Assembly (NCBI RefSeq): GCF_002135345.1
Contig: NZ_NEGI01000004.1
Location: 154,891-218,890, forward strand
From: Acinetobacter sp. ANC 4648
GTDB taxonomy: Bacteria > Pseudomonadota > Gammaproteobacteria > Pseudomonadales > Moraxellaceae
Length of the DNA: 64,000 nucleotides
Reading direction: 5' to 3'
Shown here: positions 47,897 through 56,616 of the stretch, one piece after another
How positions within the stretch are numbered: position 1 is the first letter of the stretch
Layout of the letters: each line of letters starts with the position of its first letter
Made by a program: the position numbers and the translations under genes
The notes under the pieces: generated by a model
What the model was told of the DNA's origin: nothing
Databases searched by the model: none
The model's input: only the letters and a program-made list of their open reading frames with translations

Positions 47897-48466
47897 AAAC
47901 AATAACTTTTCACTTTCTCGTCGATTCACCAAACCCTGCATCGTCCGACCTCCTGCCTTCACCCATACATCAAACTGATTGGCAGCAGCTTGATAATCGC
48001 TAGCATTCAGCTTTTTAAGCAATGTTGAATCCTTAAATGCACCTGTCCCAATGTTGTAAGTCAGTGACACCAACGCATCAAATTGGTTTTGATTCAGTGG
48101 TACAGTAACAGCACTATTTACGGCCTGTTCAAATTTTTTTAAATCATGGGCCGTATAGGCTTTGGCTTGTGCTTCAGTACAACTGTCACCTTTTTTAACA
48201 CGGATTCCATTTGGATAAATCGTGGTGCCAAAACCAATGGTCCAGACTCCCACGCCATCGTCATAAGCAACGGAACGCTTCCCCTCAAAGCCACAGATCA
48301 TTTCGATACCAGCTTTACTCACTGACATTTCATCTATGGCAATGCCCAGCATGTGTGAAATTACAGTATCTGAAGCTGTGGCGATTGCGCTATTAGCTGC
48401 ATCCACCTGTTTTTGAGTGAGTCTTCCACCGCTGATCTTTCTTAAGAAGTCAAATATAGCCTTCAT
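47882..48466 (-). CDS. Phage endolysin, GH24 lysozyme
   Basis: A 194-residue muramidase. The catalytic triad is in ICGFEGKRSVAYDDGVGVWTIGFGTT: Glu, then Asp, then Thr. The C-terminal part is VPLNQNQFDALVSLTYNIGT and [18 protein letters not shown]. No classical signal peptide is seen, so holin is needed for release. The ATG at 48466 overlaps the holin stop (TGATG). This is the intact parent-type sequence of the two fragments at 17.5 and 19.4 kb. Confidence 0.93.
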   Translation of the reverse strand: MKAIFDFLRKISGGRLTQKQVDAANSAIATASDTVISHMLGIAIDEMSVSKAGIEMICGFEGKRSVAYDDGVGVWTIGFGTTIYPNGIRVKKGDSCTEAQAKAYTAHDLKKFEQAVNSAVTVPLNQNQFDALVSLTYNIGTGAFKDSTLLKKLNASDYQAAANQFDVWVKAGGRTMQGLVNRRESEKLLFKKAL

Positions 48467-48744
48467 CACCCACCCCACTTATTGGCATTTTTCTTTAAAT
48501 ACTCTTCAATGAATGTACTTCCTAATATACCTAAAGCACAGGCAATCGCTACAAGTGCAATTGGGCTTAAATCAGGAAATTGGATCAGTACTATACCTGC
48601 GATAGTTGATGTTGCTGAACCTAGAATAGTTCGATCTACAATCATTCGCCAGGACAAAGGTTCATTTGAAACCAATAGACGACTCATACCAATGAGTCCT
48701 CCAATTGCAATTAATGTAAGTAATGTTTTTTCATGCTCTTGCAT
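48466..48744 (-). CDS. Phage holin-like protein
   Basis: A 92-residue protein with two to three hydrophobic helices (TLLTLIAIGGLIGMSRLLV; ILGSATSTIAGIVLI; PIALVAIACALGILGSTFI) and a charged tail EEYLKKNANKWGG, typical of class II/III holins. The start at 48744 has GGGAG 6 nt upstream. It is coupled to the endolysin gene by a TGATG overlap. Confidence 0.85.
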   Translation of the reverse strand: MQEHEKTLLTLIAIGGLIGMSRLLVSNEPLSWRMIVDRTILGSATSTIAGIVLIQFPDLSPIALVAIACALGILGSTFIEEYLKKNANKWGG

Positions 48745-48807
48745 GATAGCTCCCTTATTTTTGGCAATAAAAAAACCCATTTAAGGGCCGCATATTTTCT
48801 TTAAATT

Positions 48808-49224
48808 TTATAGTGAAAGCGCATGCGCCCATACTTCATCTACTTGATTAGTATTCAAATTTATCAATTGAGACATATAAAAAATTGCATCTGATACTCT
48901 TTCAAAAGTAATTGCTTCTGTATATTCAATTTGAATACGCATTCGCATTGTTACATCTTCAATTGCATCAATTGCTTGTTCAATTTGCGTAAGAATACCG
49001 AACTCTAAAAGCGTTAATTTAAACTGACGACGACTAAGCGGTTTAAAAGCTCCCAGTCAAATAGCTTCTTTTTCTTCATCACTTAGATAATTCTGTGAAT
49101 TTATAAGCTGATCTTCTTCGATTTTAAATAATCTTATAAACCCATTAGTAATAAGATCATCATGTGAACCATCACTCTCGAATGCATGAATTAAATTTGT
49201 CTTGATGTTTCTATAGTATTTCAT
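48808..49224 (-). pseudogene. Phage tail-region protein with an in-frame TGA
   Basis: A single frame of 139 codons is split by TGA at 49057-49059. The N-terminal part reads YYRNIKTNLIHAFESDGSHD, ending YLSDEEKEAI. After the stop the frame continues LGAFKPLSRRQFKLTLLEFG and IEDVTMRMRIQIEYTEAITF to a natural stop. The second part looks like a tail-assembly or tail-fibre-associated protein. The TGA most likely replaced a tryptophan codon. Confidence 0.65.
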
Positions 49225-49359
49225 CTTAACTCTATCCATTTTTGAATTGTTGCTGCAGTAATCATGTATGAAGCCTCATCAGGGACAGGATATGAAATAG
49301 TTCGTATTAAAGACTCATTTGTATTTAAAAACTGAATAAATGTTTACCTGTTGAGACAA

Positions 49360-49707
49360 TCAATGGGATTTTGCTTGCAATTGTTGCAAGGTTTCGTAAA
49401 CAGCAACAAGGCTCGTTGCACCACCCAGAATTGAATTACTGACATACCTATTTAACTTTCCTGCACTTTCAGACCATCCGACCTTCATTGATAGTTCTGG
49501 TGCTTCCATATATGCATGATCAGAAATAGAGGCACCCGCTTCTGTTGGGTGTTCTGTAATGATTAATTCATCTTTGTGCTTTTCTTCAATCGTCACATCA
49601 GCAAAAAGCCCCATGATTGTTCGTCCTTTACCTGAGAGCAATAGTGAACCTACCGATTCGGTCAAGGGCGAAGATGCAACTGAACTGACCAGTGAGCTAA
49701 TTGTCAT
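49360..49707 (-). pseudogene. Phage baseplate/tail protein, N-terminal fragment
   Basis: About 115 codons with segments typical of a phage baseplate-type protein of Acinetobacter phages: GLFADVTIEEKHKDELIITE, HPTEAGASISDHAYMEAPE and MKVGWSESAGKLNRYV. It ends at LQQLQAKSH followed by a stop, where relatives are expected to continue. It is therefore read as truncated. It is a remnant of the structural region. Confidence 0.6.
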
Positions 49708-49813
49708 GTTTACTTTTCCTTGGGTAAAAAACCCACCGAGGTGGGTTTTAAATTAATGTTTATTACTAAAGACTATTTATCAATGCTAATTCACCGACTA
49801 TTTTTTAACACAT

Positions 49814-50211
49814 TTAAATGGCTTCATTTGCAGACTTTTCGCTAACTGCTACATCAAGCTTATAATCCAACTCTACTCGAAGGACATGAAAGTTATTAAG
49901 TTTGAAAGCGATACTCTTTAACTTGTTATTGGCTGGACGGAGAGCGATGAAAGTATCCCTTAATGATTTATGTATTCCGCCTTTATATGCATTAATAGGA
50001 ATACCAAGACTAAAAGCCTTTTCCGAAACCTTATGAAATCCACAATAATAACTTCTATCTATAACTTACCTAAAATCGATTTCATTAAGTGGTGAAAGAG
50101 CCATTACTTTTTTAGAAAAAACTAAAAAATCAATACTATCCAGTATATAGCTCCATTTTGAAGCTGCTGCATAATCTTCTGATGTAAAAACAACTGGGTA
50201 TTTTTAAAGCT
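49814..50211 (-). pseudogene. HEPN-like protein, broken
   Basis: A frame continuing across a TAA (at about 50067) reads WSYILDSIDFLVFSKKVMAL, then DRSYYCGFHKVSEKAFSLGI, HKSLRDTFIALR and LKSIAFKLNNFHVLRVELDY. The R-S-Y-Y-x-x-F-H start and the R-x-E-x-D-Y end resemble the HEPN fold of toxin or nucleotidyltransferase-partner proteins. The start also needs a frameshift, at about 50205, where an ATG overlaps the upstream gene's end. It is non-functional as written. Confidence 0.5.
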
Positions 50212-50959
50212 CATCAAAGTCATGCTTATCAAGCAAGTCCACAAGTGCATTACTAAAATGATCGTTAAGAATCCCGACCGCACTCACATCCAATTTAGTA
50301 TTAAAAAGAATTGTGGAAATATTGGAATCTGAATAACTTGGATGACGAAGTAATCCCCCACTACAAAATGTATAGAATGTAGCGAAAGCACACGCCATCA
50401 CCTCTCTATAAAGAGCAATGTCTAGACTAGCTTTTTCTATACAAGACTGTTCAAACTTTGAAAGTTCTATTCTTTCTGTCAAGAAAGCTCGCTCATCAAT
50501 ATTAATACTTTTCATTAATTCTAATCTAGAATCAGATATTGCAAAGTTTGTAGCAGTTGCAATAAAAGTATCAAAGTAATCAGCATGTTTACTTAGCTCA
50601 TACGCCTTCCAATAGGAATTCATTGTTTCAACATATAAGCCTTTATGAAAAAATATATTTCCTATTACTTCCTCAGTCCTAGCAAGGTCTTCTTGTGAGG
50701 AGGCAAAGTACTTAGCGCAGATTTTGCATTTTTTATACCTTCATCAATTATTATTAACATAGGCACTCAAAATAGCAGTTAAAATTTTGTATTCGAACAA
50801 ATCTACATTTTTCAATTTATCAATTTTTAACTTCCACGCATGAATCCTAAACTCACTTGTTGTATTAACAACACTTGAGAACATTTCATTAATTATCTCA
50901 GAAGAAATAGTTTGTAGAGCTGGAATTATTAACTGGTTTCTCAGTTCAAAACATGGCAT
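50204..50959 (-). pseudogene. Hypothetical helical (TPR-like) protein, frameshifted
   Basis: Two frames join across about 50740. The first runs from MPCFELRNQLIIPALQTISS to LSAYVNN. The second continues AKYFASSQEDLARTEEVIGN, then the segment YWKAYELSKHADYFDTF, ending at 50204. The helical text resembles tetratricopeptide-type scaffolds. The gene overlaps the HEPN-like remnant, so the two probably formed an operon before decay. Confidence 0.5.
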
Positions 50960-51130
50960 AAGTCAATGTTGATTATATCAGTAAATAATATTTTGTACTC
51001 TTTTTTTCGGCCGATGTTTTATATTTCAATACTTTAAATTCTAATTAAGACACTGATGTTATGTAAATATTTATCTTGTTCTTTTAAAATTAAAAACTAT
51101 CATAGGGTGAATAGAACTAGAGTTATTGAA

Positions 51131-51478
51131 ATGAAAAAACTACTACTTTTATCACTACTTTTTAGTGGTAGGGCTTTTGGGCGGATACATCCTGTAAAAA
51201 TCAACAGCATGCGCCAATACCTAAACTTAAAGGTATGGATTCCATGGTATATGATCATAAGGGCAGATAAACTATATTAAAAAATGGGTGCAAGCCAATT
51301 CCATTAAGCAAGGAAGAGCAGGAAGATATGATGTTTTTTGATAAAAAAACACCAGAAAAATACTGTTCTGCAACCTTGTGTATATCAAGCTTTCAAGACA
51401 ATAAAAAATGAATTAACAGTAACTCAAGTTGGTGACTTTATCACCAAAATTGAAATTGAATGCAATGTTAAGCCATAG
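51131..51478 (+). pseudogene. Small secreted protein, signal peptide plus broken mature part
   Basis: The start MKKLLLLSLLFSGRAFG is a signal peptide almost identical to those of the next two genes. A frameshift right after it puts the mature part (ADTSCKNQQHAPIPKLKGMD, then NGCKPIPLSKEEQEDMMFF and a Cys-rich end) in another frame. One in-frame stop and a second frameshift follow before a TAG near 51478. Confidence 0.6.
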
Positions 51479-51486
51479 AGCTTTTA

Positions 51487-51532
51487 GCATTCCTCGTCAT
51501 AAACGCTAGCTGATTTTGTTGCTGGCGTTTTA
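51487..51532. repeat. Duplicated 3' end of the tape-measure gene (copy 1)
   Basis: 46 bp match the sequence at 52517-52562 at 43 positions. At 52.5 kb this encodes ENQLAFMARNA at the end of a tail protein. Here only the fragment is present. The two copies, in the same orientation, bracket the two intact secreted-protein genes. Confidence 0.8.
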
Positions 51533-51572
51533 TTTGCTTTAGCCAAAAGCACATAATTCCAAGAGATTAATT

Positions 51573-52058
51573 ATGAAAAAACTAATACTTCTATCAATAC
51601 TTTTTAGTAGTGGGACTTGGGCTAACACTCAATACAAAGCTACTTCCGAATGTGAGTTTGACTATGATGGTTTTAAATTTTGCTCAAAATCAAATATTGT
51701 AAAGTACAAAAAAGCTTTAACTAGCCAAAAGCCAAATTTCGACTCCAATTACATTTTATTAAATATTGGGACACCTAAAAATATTCGTTATGTTGCAATA
51801 GACAGTAAAAATGGTTTGGTTTATCCATTATCTGATGAAATTATTGGTTTTAAAGATGATAATGGAGGTTTAACTGGAAAACCTCCTGTAATCAACTATT
51901 CTATTGATAATGCCAATTTATGTATCAAGGGCAGTGTTATGGCTTATAGAAATTCTTACGATAATGTAAAAGTATGCTACTCAGTTCAAAATAATGAACA
52001 CTCAAAATACAAAAAAGAATTTATACGTGCAGATTTCCCAGAAAACATTGAGGATTAA
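51573..52058 (+). CDS. Small secreted protein, 161 aa
   Basis: The signal peptide MKKLILLSILFSSGTWAN is followed by a 143-residue polar domain with four cysteines (ATSECEFDYDGFKFCSKSN, ANLCIKGS, VKVCYSV) that could form two disulfides. No family is recognised. It is located between two copies of a tail-gene fragment, so it is likely carried as phage cargo. Confidence 0.7.
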   Translation: MKKLILLSILFSSGTWANTQYKATSECEFDYDGFKFCSKSNIVKYKKALTSQKPNFDSNYILLNIGTPKNIRYVAIDSKNGLVYPLSDEIIGFKDDNGGLTGKPPVINYSIDNANLCIKGSVMAYRNSYDNVKVCYSVQNNEHSKYKKEFIRADFPENIED

Positions 52059-52156
52059 GATAGTACACTTCGTGCTCCTTTCGCTATAAATGTCAATGAA
52101 TTTTCTTATTGACCCTTACTGTGTTAGAGCAAATTCCACAAAGAAAAGAGAGAATC

Positions 52157-52498
52157 ATGAAAAAACTACTACTTTTATCACTATTTTTTAGTGGTGGGGC
52201 TTGGGCGGGTTGTGAGAATCCAAAAACATCACATGAAATTCAGCAGTGTTTATCTACTCAAATAACCTTACTTAAAAAAGAATTAAATACTGCTTATGGT
52301 AAGTTATACAAACAAACACAAGCAAAAAAAGAACTAGATAGTGCTCAAAAAGCTTGGTTGAAATATAAGGATTTACAATGTGGTGATTTTATAATTGCTG
52401 ATGCGGGTTACGGTTCTGGTCAGGCTACTTATGATTTAGCGTGTCAAGCCGAATTGATAGAGCAACGCACTAGCTTCATAAAAAACCAACTCAACTAA
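52157..52498 (+). CDS. DUF1311 (LprI-like) secreted protein
   Basis: A 113-residue protein with signal peptide MKKLLLLSLFFSGGAWAG and a mature LprI-type domain: NPKTSHEIQQCLSTQ, LNTAYGKLYKQ, SAQKAWLKYKDLQCGDF and QAELIEQRTSFIKN. LprI-domain proteins are linked with lysozyme inhibition in some bacteria. The start at 52157 is preferred because it begins the signal peptide; an upstream frame start is not. It adjoins the tail-gene end by overlapping stops. Confidence 0.8.
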   Translation: MKKLLLLSLFFSGGAWAGCENPKTSHEIQQCLSTQITLLKKELNTAYGKLYKQTQAKKELDSAQKAWLKYKDLQCGDFIIADAGYGSGQATYDLACQAELIEQRTSFIKNQLN

Positions 52499-53665
52499 CC
52501 CACAGTTGGATTCATCGCATTCCTTGCCATAAACGCTAGCTGATTTTCTTGCTGGCGTTTTACTGCATTGTCTGACTCTATCTGCTCTCTTGCACCATTG
52601 ATTGTCATGTCGGTACTAAAAATTTGATGAATAGTCACATTTGAAGCAATCACATTAGATGAATTACTCACTTGTGACTTATGAGGATTGCCAGTAGGTA
52701 TTTCTGCGTTCTGAGCAAAGTTTGCTAGTGATTTAGCGACCTTAGGTGTGATCAATGAGTAGTTGGCTTTGCTATACAATTTGGGGTTGTAATATGGAGC
52801 GCCTTTGGTTTTTTCCACGCATCTGCTGAAGGTGTACCATGTACATGAATAGCATTGCCAGCTCCATAAATCTGCCCAGTTGCTTTAGCTTGCTTTTCTA
52901 CCTCTCGAACCCACTTCTTTGTTGATGCACTTGCTTCACCTAGAAAATTCAGATTTGCATAAGAGATATTCTGCCCAACACTGGAAGCCTTTCCATTTGC
53001 ACTCTCCTCAAGATAATTTCTAACAAAATTTTCCATTTTTTGGAAATACGCTTCATTGGCACTTTATCCACGCTACCATGTGCGCTCTTACGGTTAGTAT
53101 TTATATCAGAAAAAGCTGATGGTTGATTTATTACATCTTTTACAGATCCGCCAAATTTACCCGATGCTGTGCAGTTTAAAATAGTATCAATTACACCTAA
53201 TGCTTGGTTTTCAAAGTTTTTACCTTTCAAGAATAGAACTACTTCAGTCGAGGAAACCTTCATAATTCGAATTATATCTTGTTCAGACAGACTTAGCTTT
53301 TTACCTGACTGTACAGCAGCCTCCCTAATCTCTCCCTGAATAACCTTCGCTACACCCACGGCGACTTCAGTAGCTTTCTTAATCGCGTCCTTGACCATGG
53401 TGCTAACAGTCTCTTGTGGCTTGATAGGTTGAGGGGCATTTTGTGCAAAATCTGCTAAAACCTTTGGATTCCGAGGTGTTTTAACTTTTGTTTCATTACT
53501 TGCTACAGCTTCTTTCACTTCTTCGCTGCCAAAAAAAGCCAATGTTTTTGCAACGCCTTCACCGACTTTATTAAGAAGGTTTTACCTGTCTTAGTTTCAG
53601 AAATTTTATCATTCAAGTTTTGAGCTGCATCTTCAGCGACTTCTTTTGCAGCATCCTTAAATATC
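52495..53665 (-). pseudogene. Phage tail tape-measure-like protein, C-terminal part, frameshifted
   Basis: At least four frames read as one decayed protein. The C-terminal end is FSTDMTINGAREQIESDNAV then KRQQENQLAFMARNAMNPTV, as in tape-measure proteins of Acinetobacter phages. Upstream pieces include NISYANLNFLGEASASTKKW and LADFAQNAPQPIKPQET. A related motif (LANFAQNAEIPTG) recurs, suggesting internal repeats. Frameshifts lie near 52,800, 53,020 and 53,570. Its 3' end was duplicated at 51,487. Confidence 0.65.
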
Positions 53666-54135
53666 TAATTAAGCTATTTGCTCTGAAAATCGTGAAGCTG
53701 CTTCTCTGCATCCGCTATAATTGATCGAATTTCGGCATCTCTTTTCTTTTCACTATCTTGATGTGCAATTACACATAAGATAAAAATGACTACAGTCAAG
53801 CCTACAAGTATTGAAAAAGTATAAGTTTTAATTTTTTATCACCGAATTATTGTAGTTTGTTTTACAACGTATTTTATTAAAATTCTTATATGTAACAATG
53901 GCATTTTTTTACTTTTTGGTAAATTTTATATTTTCAAAAATATTTTTTATTATTAATTAGAGCCTTGCATACTCCTAAAAAGCCCACCTATTTCTAAGTG
54001 GACCGAACCTAATTATTTGCGCTGAATCAGGCTTGATTGTTCTGTAAAAACAATGGTGCCTTTAATACCATATAAATTATTTACCAATCAATAAAAAACC
54101 ATAATCTAATCTTGCTCTTATACATAATAAATGAG
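53666..54135. other. Gene-poor stretch of the prophage remnant
   Basis: About 470 bp, AT-rich. The minus strand at about 53670-53840 encodes a short membrane-helix peptide (LVGLTVVIFILCVIAHQDSE) and a charged helix, without a start codon. It is probably a broken phage gene. The rest shows nothing. Confidence 0.4.
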
Positions 54136-54372
54136 CTAGTCTGAAATTTTTACATCCAGTTGATAGTCATCTTGGGTAACCTTGATTTTAATATTCTTGT
54201 ATTTCCGTTTGTTTGGGTCCATCGCTGAGCCTGCGACTTCATCAAAAAACTTACGATCATTCATTAGTTCGCCATATGCTTTATAACCCAATAAAATTTT
54301 TTCAGGCTTTTTACTTTTATCTGCTAATTCACAAAGAATGTCATCTAATTTCTTAACAGTAAGATTTGGCAT
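54136..54372 (-). CDS. Hypothetical protein, 78 aa
   Basis: A basic, soluble protein (MPNLTVKKLDDILCELADKS, then KILLGYKAYGELMNDRKFFD and KIKVTQDDYQLDVKISD). The layout, a short helix followed by a beta-rich end, is common for phage-derived small proteins. No family is recognised. Confidence 0.5.
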   Translation of the reverse strand: MPNLTVKKLDDILCELADKSKKPEKILLGYKAYGELMNDRKFFDEVAGSAMDPNKRKYKNIKIKVTQDDYQLDVKISD

Positions 54373-54872
54373 TTTTATTAAAGCTCAAAATAAAAAAGTC
54401 ATTATCTCATTCGTTTATGAATTATTCATGTCAAAGAAGCCCACCTTTCGATGAGCTTCTAATTATTGATTGGCAAGTTGCGATCTCTTGCTTGTGGTTC
54501 TTTCATAACACTTTTCGGATTTCATCTGTCACACGTATCAAAGCGAATTCTTCGTGGAACTGTTATGCAGCTCGTTTGACTCTTCAGTTGTTACCAACTC
54601 ACCTTCGCTTTTAGACTTGAACTCACTTTGCTTACTAGAGTTATAAAACTCTAACCTCACTTAGTCTACCGTATCGCCTACGGATTCAATCAATTAGTGA
54701 CCTGACTAATCAAGCGCACTATGTCAGAAATATGCCATATCGTGACATGCCAGTCAAGAGGCAAGAATCACCAATGCTTGCCGAGCTAGAGCAGATCAAA
54801 TGGCATGACCAATGCAAAGCAGAACTCAAAAAAATAATCAGCTTCATCATTAATTTAGTCAAGGAGGAATAT
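54373..54872. other. Likely phage regulatory region, no clear gene
   Basis: About 500 bp without a firm gene. A frame ending into the small gene at 54873 (MPYRDMPVKRQESPMLAELE) has no ribosome site and is doubtful. The stretch may hold an early promoter region of the prophage. Confidence 0.4.
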
Positions 54873-55016
54873 ATGAAATTTACCTATTCGACTATCACCC
54901 GAACACTGACTGTATTCGGGACGAAGATGACCCACGTATTTACCAATGTCAGTAGCGGTGAGATTGAAGCTCTGGTGATCGATGCAAAACTTAAAGAAGC
55001 GATTTGGAGGAAATGA
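54873..55016 (+). CDS. Small phage protein, 47 aa
   Basis: A perfect AAGGAGG ribosome site lies 5 nt before this ATG, which decides the start. The peptide reads MKFTYSTITRTLTVFGTKMT and ends LKEAIWRK. Its stop overlaps the next gene's first ATG (ATGA), so the two are co-translated. No function is known. Confidence 0.65.
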   Translation: MKFTYSTITRTLTVFGTKMTHVFTNVSSGEIEALVIDAKLKEAIWRK

Positions 55017-55234
55017 TGAAAGATCTAAAATTAAGACCTGAGGAAAAACTACAGCAGTTAATTGAGTCTGGTGCCAGTTTAGTGAACACAATAGATGCTG
55101 CAACAATTTTAGGATACAAACCAAATACGCTTCGAATTAGGGCTTCACGTGGATGCGGAGATCTAAAACCTGTTATGACCGGTAACGGTGCAAAATAGTG
55201 TTTAACTGATATTCGAAATTTGATTGGAGCTTAA
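55016..55234 (+). pseudogene. Excisionase-like HTH protein with in-frame TAG
   Basis: The frame encodes MKDLKLRPEEKLQQLIESGA, then VNTIDAATILGYKPNTLRIR (a winged-helix-type recognition segment as in small excisionase/AlpA-like proteins) and ASRGCGDLKPVMTGNGAK. TAG at 55196-55198 interrupts it. In-frame sequence continues CLTDIRNLIGA to a TAA at 55232, probably the original end with Trp at the TAG. The end of the gene is the start of the right direct repeat. Confidence 0.65.
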
Positions 55235-55273
55235 ATAATCAACCCTGCTAATTTAGATTTTTTATTGCTTACA
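55229..55273. repeat. Right attachment-like direct repeat (attR)
   Basis: Pairs with 42868-42913 (GCTTAAATAATCAACCCTGC at the start, TTTTTTATTGCTTACA at the end). Together they delimit a 12.4-kb element with integrase at one end and the excisionase-like gene at the other. A TTGCTTACA repeat follows nearby. Confidence 0.75.
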
Positions 55274-55310
55274 CGGATTGATTTGAATTGCTTACATGGA
55301 TTCTAGAATT

Positions 55311-55345
55311 AAAAAAGCACTTAGGTTTTATACCCCTAAGTGCTT
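55311..55345 (-). terminator. Terminator downstream of the tRNA-Ile fragment
   Basis: AAGCACTTAGG and CCTAAGTGCTT arms form an 11-bp stem with T run on the minus strand. It is placed as the natural terminator of a tRNA-Ile gene, 9 bp past the CCA end. Confidence 0.85.
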
Positions 55346-55353
55346 GATATATT

Positions 55354-55402
55354 TGGTGGGCCCACCGTGACTTGAACACGGGACCAACGGATTATGAGTC
55401 CG
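55354..55402 (-). pseudogene. tRNA-Ile(CAU), 3' fragment (integration scar)
   Basis: 49 nt keep the anticodon arm with loop CTCATAA (anticodon CAU), the variable region, the T arm (CCGTGTTCAAGTCACGG) and the 3' acceptor strand GGGCCC followed by ACCA. The 5' acceptor strand and D arm are missing; unrelated AT-rich DNA adjoins at 55403. This is the remnant expected at the far end of an element integrated into tRNA-Ile(CAU). The complete tRNA gene should lie beyond the other end of the island, outside this window. Confidence 0.85.
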
Positions 55403-55744
55403 AAACACACCAATATGCAAACTTATAAATCAATCACTTACAGCGTTTGCCTTCTTATTTTTCTATAGAAACCAATGTAACTAAAGCTCATTTAATTGGA
55501 GATATGACACAAATATGGCACATAAATAAAAGGTGCTTTAGCAGAAAAACTATAGGGTCCACTCAATGGATATGATTCTAGAGAAATTACAGATATATGA
55601 AAATTAGATATTAAGATCTAAATCATATGTCCAGTGAAATACGTACAGGGATTGATACGACTATGGTACAAATTCAGCTGACGTTTATGCTTAATTAAAT
55701 TATAATTCATTAAATTTATTATTAATTTTAGTGAAATAATCAGA
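55403..55744. other. Island border region, no gene
   Basis: About 340 bp between the tRNA scar and the first island gene. It is AT-rich with no supported gene, and probably holds the promoter of the 267-aa gene. Confidence 0.45.
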
Positions 55745-56548
55745 ATGTATAGGCCTGTAACTTCTAACACAATGTTCGATTTTTATTTACCTGAAAATCA
55801 ATTTTTTGCAAGCTGGAACATGGGTGGATGGGACATAAATGATATTTCAATTTACACAGAACCATCTCTTCATGATTGTCCATCTGATGATCATCGATTT
55901 TATTCAGTGCACTGTAATAATATCTCTGACTTGAAAAAGGCTTTAGATATTGGGATAGAGTTAGTAAGCCTTTTAAGAGGATTTTACACCATTCTAAATG
56001 AAGAAAAGCAAAAGGTTATTGAACTACAAAAGGTGGTTAATTCTAAAACAAGACAAGAATTGTACATGGATGAAGCTGAGTTCTATTTTGGCCTGTACCA
56101 AGAGCTTGGGGATACCCTAAAATTTAAGTTAACACCGCACGAATTTCAACAATACAAATTAAATGCCCAAGAAAATTTGGTAAATAGCTCGATGTATTTA
56201 GCTCAAAAACAGGAAAATATTGGGTTATATTTGCTATTAAAATATTTTTCTATGCCTCTGACTTGGGCTATTTTATATAAAATTATGGAAACCTTAGAAA
56301 CGATTGAAAAACATCACGATAAGGGCTGGTCAATTACATACACTAAAGCTGAAAGAACAAAATTTACTAATCCCGCCAATAATTTTAGCTTATTACAGAT
56401 TGATGCAAGACATGGGTTAAAGTTTGAATCTTTAAAACCTAATTCTGGGAATATAATGACATTAGATGAAGCAAAAATAATGTTTAGGGCATGTACACTC
56501 TCATATTTAAAATATAAATATGAAGAATTGAAAACTTCTGAAAATTGA
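55745..56548 (+). CDS. Unknown island protein, 267 aa
   Basis: A soluble protein, beta-rich at first (MFDFYLPENQFFASWNMGGW), then a long helical centre (LKKALDIGIELVSLLRGFYT, MDEAEFYFGLYQELGDTLKF). No motif is recognised. It lies 68 bp before the DUF2971 gene, same strand, so the pair is probably an operon. Its place inside a tRNA-bound island suggests an accessory role such as phage defence, unproven. Confidence 0.65.
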   Translation: MYRPVTSNTMFDFYLPENQFFASWNMGGWDINDISIYTEPSLHDCPSDDHRFYSVHCNNISDLKKALDIGIELVSLLRGFYTILNEEKQKVIELQKVVNSKTRQELYMDEAEFYFGLYQELGDTLKFKLTPHEFQQYKLNAQENLVNSSMYLAQKQENIGLYLLLKYFSMPLTWAILYKIMETLETIEKHHDKGWSITYTKAERTKFTNPANNFSLLQIDARHGLKFESLKPNSGNIMTLDEAKIMFRACTLSYLKYKYEELKTSEN

Positions 56549-56616
56549 TTTTATTTCTATCTTATAGATTAATCCTTCTTGTTTTACCTAAAATTTAATT
56601 ATAGAGGCTATATAAA

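Noticed and set aside
51487..52562. CRISPR-like or tandem repeat array
   Set aside because: Only two copies, 1 kb apart, each a coding fragment of a tail gene; no spacer pattern. No CRISPR array was found anywhere in the window.
42868..55273. tRNA-Ile fragment as the attachment site of the 12.4-kb prophage-like element
   Set aside because: The fragment lies outside the 55.23-kb repeat, beyond an intact terminator, and its polarity points to an insertion on the opposite side.
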